DNA of 64,000 nt from Sandaracinaceae bacterium (GTDB lineage Bacteria > Myxococcota_A > Polyangia > Polyangiales > Sandaracinaceae): positions 62,001 to 126,000 of the forward strand of contig JAVJQK010000071.1 in NCBI GenBank assembly GCA_040218145.1, written 5' to 3'. Of the stretch, positions 58,695 through 64,000 are shown one piece after another; position 1 is the first letter of the stretch, and the number at the start of each line of letters is the position of its first letter. The notes under the pieces were generated by a model. That model ran no database searches. It was given only the letters and a program-made list of their open reading frames with translations, and was not told the origin of the DNA. Both the position numbers and the translations under genes were made by a program.

Positions 58695-60407
58695 GTGACT
58701 TGGCTTGGGGTGGAGAAGCGGGGGCGCGCCGCGACGCTCGCGTTCGCGTCGCTCGTGTTCGTGGCGGCGCTCGGCACGACCGGGCCGGCCGCGCAGGCGC
58801 AGGGCGCTCGCTACTACGACATGCAGCTCTTCCTCCCGCCGGCGGCGGGCGGCAGCACCTTCACCATCGCGCGCCCCTCGGTGCCGCGGCACCTCAACGC
58901 GGTCTTCGGGATCGCCGGCAACTACGCGCTCGACCCGTTCGTGCGCTCCGAGACGGTGAGCGGCGGCGCGGTCCTGTTCCCGGCCGCGCCCGTGATCCGT
59001 CACTACGCGCAGCTCGAGGCGATGGCGGCGCTCGGCCTCTTCGAGTTCCTCGAGCTCGGCGTGGTCGTGCCGGTCACGATCGTCGACGGCGCGATCGATC
59101 CGCTCGAAGCGACCTACCGCTACACGACGCAGGCGGGCATGGGAGACATCCGCCTGAGCGCGAAGATCCCGATCTTGCGAGGCGACTTCTCCCTCGCGGC
59201 GCGCTTCGTCGCCCAGCTCCCCAGCGGCGACTGGAACAACTACTCGGGCAACGAGTACTGGATCGCGACGCCCAGCGCGGTCGTCGCCTGGGATCCCGGG
59301 CCGCTGACGATCTCCGGCGAGGTCGGCTATCGGCTGCGTCAGCGCCGGGCGATGCCGGGCTTCGAGCAGGACGACGAGATCCACGTCGCGGCCGGCGTCG
59401 GGGTGCCGGTCATCGAGGAGCTCGAGATCATCGCGGAGTCGCAGCTGCGCATCGGCGTCGGCGGGCGCGAGCTGCGGTCCAACGAGGTGCCCTGGGAGGT
59501 CGACGCCGGCGTGCGCATCTGGCCGATCCGCGGCCTGTCGATCGAGCTGGGCGCGGGCACCGGGCTCCTCGCTGGCTACGGCGCGCCCCCGCTCCGGGTC
59601 TTCGCCGCGCTGCGCTTCGCGACCGAGCAGGGGGACTCGTGTGACGCGGGGCCCGAGGACTTCGACGGCTTCGAGGACGGTGACTTCTGCGCCGACCCCG
59701 ACAACGACGGTGACGGCATCGAGGACGCCGCCGACGAGTGCGTCAATGACGCCGAGGACATGGACCGCTTCCTCGACGAGGACGGCTGCCCGGACACCGA
59801 CAACGACGCCGACGGCGTGCCGGACGAGACCGACAGCTGCCCCACGCAGTCCGAGGATCGCGACGGCTTCCAGGACGAGGACGGCTGCCCCGAGCCGGAC
59901 AACGACGAGGACGGCGTGCCCGATGGGCTCGATCGCTGCCCGATGGAGCCCGAGGATCGCGATCGCTTCCAGGACGAGGACGGCTGCCCCGAGCCCGGCC
60001 CCGAGGCGGCGAGCGTCACGGTCACGGACACGCGCATTCTGATCTCCGAGCGGATCTACTTCGACTACGACCGGGACACGATCCGCGACGTGTCGATGCC
60101 GCTCCTCGATCAGGTGGCGGACGTCATCCAGGAGCTGCCGCAGGGCCTGCGCGTCAGGGTGGACGGCTACTCCGACGATCAGGGCGTGCGCGCCTACAAC
60201 GTCGACCTCTCCTATCGCCGCGCGCGGGCCGTGGTGGAGTACCTCGCGGGCCGCGGCGTCGAACGAGATCGCCTCGACTATCGGGGCTATGGCCCGGACA
60301 ACCCCGTGGCGCCGAACGACTCGCCCGAGGGCCGCGCCCTCAACCGGCGCGTCGAGTTCACCATCCTCCAGCAGGGCGAATCGGCGGGCGGCGGGCGCCG
60401 GCGTTGA
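58695..60407 (+). CDS. OmpA-family outer-membrane protein with thrombospondin type 3 repeats
   Basis: 570 residues from GTG 58695. Signal peptide (TLAFASLVFVAALGTTGPAA then QAQ). A beta-barrel-like domain of ~270 residues (FGIAGNYALDPFV, LELGVVVPVTIVDG, DIRLSAKIPILRGDFSLAAR, GVRIWPIRGLSIELGAGTGL) is followed by Ca2+-binding TSP3 repeats (CADPDNDGDGIEDAADEC, CPDTDNDADGVPDETDSC, CPEPDNDEDGVPDGLDRC). The C-terminal OmpA domain (IYFDYDRDTIRDVSMPLLDQ, RVDGYSDDQGVRAYNVDLSY, RALNRRVEF) should bind peptidoglycan. It anchors the outer membrane to the wall; such proteins are abundant in Myxococcota. The lipoprotein at 60434 starts 26 bp downstream. Confidence 0.93.
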   Translation: MTWLGVEKRGRAATLAFASLVFVAALGTTGPAAQAQGARYYDMQLFLPPAAGGSTFTIARPSVPRHLNAVFGIAGNYALDPFVRSETVSGGAVLFPAAPVIRHYAQLEAMAALGLFEFLELGVVVPVTIVDGAIDPLEATYRYTTQAGMGDIRLSAKIPILRGDFSLAARFVAQLPSGDWNNYSGNEYWIATPSAVVAWDPGPLTISGEVGYRLRQRRAMPGFEQDDEIHVAAGVGVPVIEELEIIAESQLRIGVGGRELRSNEVPWEVDAGVRIWPIRGLSIELGAGTGLLAGYGAPPLRVFAALRFATEQGDSCDAGPEDFDGFEDGDFCADPDNDGDGIEDAADECVNDAEDMDRFLDEDGCPDTDNDADGVPDETDSCPTQSEDRDGFQDEDGCPEPDNDEDGVPDGLDRCPMEPEDRDRFQDEDGCPEPGPEAASVTVTDTRILISERIYFDYDRDTIRDVSMPLLDQVADVIQELPQGLRVRVDGYSDDQGVRAYNVDLSYRRARAVVEYLAGRGVERDRLDYRGYGPDNPVAPNDSPEGRALNRRVEFTILQQGESAGGGRRR

Positions 60408-60433
60408 TCGCCATTCGTGGTAAAGCGGCTCGC

Positions 60434-61099
60434 ATGCGCGCCGCGCCCGCTCTCTTGCTCGCGCTCAGCCTCGGCCTCACCAGCTGCGGCGGCGTCGATC
60501 CCGGGCGCACGCCCGAGTCGACGGTCAGCGCCTTCGCCTCGGCGCTCCGGGAGGGGCGGACGGAGGACGCCTACGGCCTGATGAGCGACGGCTACCGCCG
60601 CAGGGTCAGCCTCGAGGAGTTCCGTCGCTACGTCACGGACTACCCGGCCGAGGTGCAGCAGACCGCGCGCGCCCTCTCGCAGCGCCGCGGCCGCGCGGAA
60701 GAGGAGGCCGTGGTCGAGTACGGGGAGGGCGAGTCGCTCCGGCTGGTGCGCGAGAGCGGCGACTGGCGCGTGGCGACGGACGTCGTCGACTTCTACGACC
60801 AGGCGACGCCGCGCGCGGCGCTGAGGTCGTTCGTGCGCGCCATGGAGCGCCGCCGCTACGACGTCGTGCTCGCCCTCATCCCCGAGGCGGATCGCGAGGG
60901 CATGACCCCGGAGCGGATGCAGGAGGCCTGGGAGGGCGAAGGGCGCGAGGAGGTGGAGCGTCTGCTCGCCAACCTCCGCGCCGCGCTCGACAACCCCATC
61001 GAGGAGGTCGGCGACCGCGCCACCATGACCTACGGAGATCGCTTCCGAGTGCAATTCGTCCGTGAGGACGGAGTGTGGCGCATCGAAGACCCGGACTGA
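60434..61099 (+). CDS. Small lipoprotein with two NTF2-like segments
   Basis: 221 residues from ATG 60434: MRAAPALLLALSLGLTSC is a lipoprotein signal (LTSC). The mature part has two similar units beginning PESTVSAFASALREGRTEDA and PRAALRSFVRAMERRRYDVV, each a helix that opens an NTF2-like cone, with strands such as SLRLVRESGDWRVAT and FRVQFVREDGVWRIED. Related to DUF4878/DUF4440-type lumazine-like folds in outline, but not assigned. TAAAGC stands 7 nt before the start. Confidence 0.65.
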   Translation: MRAAPALLLALSLGLTSCGGVDPGRTPESTVSAFASALREGRTEDAYGLMSDGYRRRVSLEEFRRYVTDYPAEVQQTARALSQRRGRAEEEAVVEYGEGESLRLVRESGDWRVATDVVDFYDQATPRAALRSFVRAMERRRYDVVLALIPEADREGMTPERMQEAWEGEGREEVERLLANLRAALDNPIEEVGDRATMTYGDRFRVQFVREDGVWRIEDPD

Positions 61100-61133
61100 C
61101 TTGCTGTTTCGAAGAGAACGGCGCGTGATCTGG

Positions 61134-61139
61134 TACCAT
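61134..61139 (+). promoter_or_regulatory. Probable -10 element, leaderless start of the TPR protein
   Basis: TACCAT is followed by 8 nt and GTG 61148, the same hexamer as before the pilin gene (37011). Confidence 0.55.
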
Positions 61140-61147
61140 CCGACGCC

Positions 61148-64000
61148 GTGAGCACTGGCGGCGTGGGCTCTCCCAATCTCGACAGACGACTCCTCCGCTT
61201 CCGAACCCGGAGCGGCCAGGAAGACGCGACCGTGCTCGCGCGCGACCTGCTCGACGCGGGGCGACACGCGGACGCGGGTGACGTGCTCGGCAAGGCGCTG
61301 GAGAGCGACCCGGAAGACGGCGAGCTGCTCCTGCTCGACGGACGGATCCGGTTCGCGGGCGGAGATCTGCTCGGCGCGCAGGCGGCGCTGCTGAAGGCGG
61401 CGCGGTCCCTGCCTCGCAACAAGGAGCCGTTCCGATGGCTCGGAGAGGTGCTGCTCAAGCGCGGGGATCCGGCGCGGGCCGCGAAGGTGCTGTCGCGGGC
61501 ACGCGCGATCGACGCCAACGATCGCGCGATCCACCTGCTCGAGGAGCGCGCGCTGCGTCTGAGCGAGGTCGCGGCGCGCGCCGGGAGCGAGGAGGCGGCC
61601 CGACAGGCGCGCGCGTCGTACGAGCCCCGCGCTGAACCCCAGGGGCCTGCCGACTCCGAGCCGCCCGAAGAGCGCACGGTCATCCGCACCGACCTCACCG
61701 AGCAGCTGCGCAGCATGACCGCCACCGCGGACGAGGCGGCCGCGGCGCCCCCGCTGACCGCTCCGTCACCGGACGCCTTCAGCGCCGACTTCGAAGACGA
61801 GCCCACCAACGTCGTCGGCGACGAGGCCGTCCTCGACGCGATGCAGCACGTGCGAGGGAGGGTCGCCAGCGAGCCCGTGAGCGGAGAGTACGAGCCCGCG
61901 ACGGTCATGGAGCCCGTCCGCTCGAAGACCTCCACGTCGCCCGGCGCGGCGGCCGCGCCCATCCCGCCTCCGCCCAAGCGCGATCTGCGCCCCAAGAAGC
62001 CGTCCGACTCCCCGTTCGGCGCGTCGGACGACGAGATCGACTCGGCGCTGGGTGCGCTGAGCGGCAAGAAGAAGTCGGCGTTCGCCGACGTGGCCGACCC
62101 ATTCGCGCCCGCGCCGCCGATGCCTCCGCGCGGCGGGGTGCCCAAGGCGCCCCCCCTCCCGCCGAAGCGCCCGCTCGCGGCCGCGCCCCCCGCCGAGCCG
62201 GCGGAGGAGAAGCTCGCGCCCCCGCCCTTCGCGGTGACGGCCGATCCCTTCGCGGCGCCGGATCTGGATCCGGAGCCGGCCGTCGAGGCGCCCGTCCTGG
62301 AGGAGCCCGAGCGGCCGCGCGGTCCAGCGCCGGAGCCCTCGCCCCCCGCGCTCGACGCGTCCCCGCCCGAGCCCGCCGCGGACGCCCCGCTGGGCGGAGA
62401 GTCGAAGGAGAACGTCGACCAGATCCTGCGGATGCTGAAGGACGAAGGCCTGTTCGAGCCGCCCACGGGCACGGCGACGGGATGGGCGAACCGGGCCGAG
62501 GTCAAGAAGAGCGAGCGCGGCGGCACGCGCGTCGGGGTCTGGCTCGGCGTCGTCTGGGTGCTCGCCCTGCTCGCGGGCGGCGGCGGCTGGTACGGCTGGC
62601 AGGAGTGGCTCGAGTACCGGCACGCCGAGGCGGCGCGCTTCGTCGCGATGGCGACCGAGGAGGCCTACGGCGGCGACCACGCGGACCTCGTCGACGCGGA
62701 GCGACACCTCCGAGAGGCGCGCGATCTGCACCCGCAAGACACGAGCGGCCCGACGCTGCTGCTCTTCGTGCACAGCCAGCGCGCGCTCGAGGACGGCGCC
62801 TTCGAGGCGGGCTACCTGCGGCCCTCGATCGCCCGCGCCGAGCGCATGGAGGGCGAGGAGATCGAGGCCTACCTGCAGGCTGCGCGCGCGGTGATGACGG
62901 CGGCCGAGGGAGGCTTCGAGCAGGCGCGCGAGCGGATCGGGCAGGCGCTCGAGGCGCGACCGGACGATCCCGCGATCCTCTACCTCGCCGGGCGGCTCGA
63001 GCAGCGCCTGGGCGAGGACGACGCGCTCGGTCACCTCGAGGCGGCGTCCGAGGCCGAGGAGGCCCTCAACGCGCCGCGCATCGCGCTCGCGGAGGCGCGC
63101 TACGACGAGGGGCGGGCCGAGGAGGCCCTCGCGCTCCTCGACGAGGTCCTCGCCCGTGACGACGAGCATCTGCGGGCGGGGCTGTGGCGCCGCTTCATGA
63201 CCTCCGACAGCGACGAGCCCGCGGCCGCGCTCTCGAGCCTGCTGGAGCTGGAGGAGGGGCTGGCGGACCTGGGCGCGCCGACCGACCACGTGCTCTTCCA
63301 GCTGACCAAGGCGCGCCTCTCGCGCCGTGAGGGCAACACCGAGGCGGCGGGCGACGCGGTCGACGCCGCGCTGCGGGCGGGCGGCTCCGAGCCTCGGCTC
63401 CTGTCCCTGGTGGCCACCGAGGGCCGCCGCGCGGGGCGGCTCGTCGCGTCCGAGATGGCCGCGCGCCAGGCGGTCGAGCGGGCCCCGTCGAACCCCGAGT
63501 TCCGGAAGCTCCTCGCGGGGATCCAGCTCGCGCGCCGCAACGGCCGAGCGGCGCTCGCGACGCTCGCAGACATGGACGCGTCCGACCCGGACGTCCTCGA
63601 GATGCGCGCGGAGTCGGCGCTGCTGGTGGGCACCGAGGAGGCGCTGACCGCGGCCGCGCAGGGGCTCGACGCCTACGTCGAGGGGACCGAGGACCCGGGG
63701 GTCGGGGTGCAGGCGCTCCGCATCCGCACGCACGTCGGGCTCGGGCAGGCGCAAGAGATGCTGTCCGAGGCGCGCGCGTTGGTGCGCGAGGCGCCGGGGG
63801 ATCCGAGCGCCGCGCTGGCCCTCGGGGAGGCGGCGCTCGCCCTCTACGAGCCGGAGACCGCGGTCGAGGCGCTCGACCAGGTGGTCCGCGCCGACTCCGA
63901 GCACGCGGAGGGGCACTATCTGCTCGGCCGCGCCAAGCGCATGGCCGGCGACGCGGAGGGCGCCGAGGCGGCCCTGCGGCGCGCCCTCGAGCTGACGCCC
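61148..64000 (+). CDS. Large TPR-repeat membrane protein (3' end outside the window)
   Basis: GTG 61148 opens a frame that stays open for 951 codons to the window edge, with no stop. The N-terminus has TPR-type helix pairs (ARDLLDAGRHADAGDVLGKA, WLGEVLLKRGDPARAAKVLS). A long Pro/Ala/Glu-rich disordered part (~165-450) contains EERTVIRTDL and GTATG. One membrane helix (VGVWLGVVWVLALLAGGGGW, ~residues 459-479) is followed by extracytoplasmic TPRs (GGFEQARERIGQALEARPDD, EEALALLDEVLARDDEHLRA, AEGAEAALRRALELTP). Comparable to the gliding/secretion-associated TPR proteins of myxobacteria, but no specific family is identified. Cytoplasmic TPRs, a disordered linker and outer TPRs suggest a scaffold spanning the inner membrane. 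Confidence 0.82.
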   Translation, partial: MSTGGVGSPNLDRRLLRFRTRSGQEDATVLARDLLDAGRHADAGDVLGKALESDPEDGELLLLDGRIRFAGGDLLGAQAALLKAARSLPRNKEPFRWLGEVLLKRGDPARAAKVLSRARAIDANDRAIHLLEERALRLSEVAARAGSEEAARQARASYEPRAEPQGPADSEPPEERTVIRTDLTEQLRSMTATADEAAAAPPLTAPSPDAFSADFEDEPTNVVGDEAVLDAMQHVRGRVASEPVSGEYEPATVMEPVRSKTSTSPGAAAAPIPPPPKRDLRPKKPSDSPFGASDDEIDSALGALSGKKKSAFADVADPFAPAPPMPPRGGVPKAPPLPPKRPLAAAPPAEPAEEKLAPPPFAVTADPFAAPDLDPEPAVEAPVLEEPERPRGPAPEPSPPALDASPPEPAADAPLGGESKENVDQILRMLKDEGLFEPPTGTATGWANRAEVKKSERGGTRVGVWLGVVWVLALLAGGGGWYGWQEWLEYRHAEAARFVAMATEEAYGGDHADLVDAERHLREARDLHPQDTSGPTLLLFVHSQRALEDGAFEAGYLRPSIARAERMEGEEIEAYLQAARAVMTAAEGGFEQARERIGQALEARPDDPAILYLAGRLEQRLGEDDALGHLEAASEAEEALNAPRIALAEARYDEGRAEEALALLDEVLARDDEHLRAGLWRRFMTSDSDEPAAALSSLLELEEGLADLGAPTDHVLFQLTKARLSRREGNTEAAGDAVDAALRAGGSEPRLLSLVATEGRRAGRLVASEMAARQAVERAPSNPEFRKLLAGIQLARRNGRAALATLADMDASDPDVLEMRAESALLVGTEEALTAAAQGLDAYVEGTEDPGVGVQALRIRTHVGLGQAQEMLSEARALVREAPGDPSAALALGEAALALYEPETAVEALDQVVRADSEHAEGHYLLGRAKRMAGDAEGAEAALRRALELTP

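Noticed and set aside
1-64000. tRNA or rRNA genes, origin of replication, prophage or intact insertion sequence
   Set aside because: No cloverleaf-like sequence, rRNA core motif, DnaA-box cluster, integrase or transposase was found by reading; weak candidates in GC-rich hairpins were not convincing.

Overview
The window is very GC-rich, densely coded DNA that looks like a chromosome segment of a Myxococcota bacterium (Polyangiales/Sandaracinaceae-like; inferred, no rRNA gene is present to confirm it). Pointers to this group are a lipoprotein built from tandem EGF modules, aspartate-rich 'D-G' lipoproteins, a DUF2330 protein with a MYXO-CTERM-like tail, a Ser/Thr kinase with a zinc ribbon, hybrid histidine kinases and an Fis-type (sigma-54 activator) C-terminus. 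No tRNA, rRNA, CRISPR array or intact transposase was seen.

Layout. 1-4.7 kb: end of an enhancer-binding regulator, EGF/fibrinogen-like lipoprotein, polyprenyl diphosphate synthase, and a small membrane protein whose signal peptide is in a different frame. 4.7-7.1 kb: geranylgeranyl-reductase-type flavoprotein overlapping pyrD. 7.1-11 kb: CheX-like protein, CorA transporter, YiiX-like hydrolase, DUF2330 protein. 11-19.6 kb: a long minus-strand series folA, thyA, hybrid histidine kinase, dicarboxylate symporter, unknown protein, pgi, SRAP protein. 19.6-25.5 kb: DMT transporter, HPF-like small protein, tyrA (chorismate mutase/prephenate dehydrogenase), DUF4126 protein, dapA-dapB. 25.5-33.6 kb: two surface lipoproteins, then an overlapping trio (zinc-ribbon membrane protein with three RTMLG motifs, zinc-ribbon Ser/Thr kinase, PQQ-type beta-propeller) facing a degenerate PP2C-like protein. 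33.9-40.8 kb: queA-tgt, nitroreductase, a Flp-like pilin gene behind a sigma-54-type promoter and overlapping a cysteine-rich lipoprotein, diguanylate cyclase, helical repeat protein, and a 103-bp element with 18-bp terminal inverted repeats. 40.8-45.3 kb: OpuC-type ABC transporter (permease-binding protein fusion plus ATPase), zinc dehydrogenase and an M23 peptidase. 45.4-51.7 kb: purH, hybrid kinase, YiaA-like protein, a lipoprotein of Tudor/Agenet-like repeats, and a histone-H1-like lysine-rich protein ending in DUF1801. 51.8-58.6 kb: two paralogous membrane proteins, purD, a cysteine-less NifU-like protein, a conserved small protein, an RluD-type synthase and a DUF72 protein. 58.7-64 kb: OmpA/TSP3 outer-membrane protein, small lipoprotein, and a large TPR membrane protein running off the end.

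How it works together. Housekeeping biosynthesis (pyrimidine, purine, folate/dTMP, lysine/peptidoglycan, tyrosine, queuosine) is interleaved with envelope and signalling genes. Several operons are joined by 4-bp ATGA/GTGA overlaps. A striking genome-style feature is that at least fifteen genes begin 6-9 nt after a TANNNT hexamer with no Shine-Dalgarno sequence, the layout expected for leaderless mRNAs; this decided several start codons here. Intergenic stretches over 300 bases: only 2370-2717, which holds a C11 tract and hairpins.
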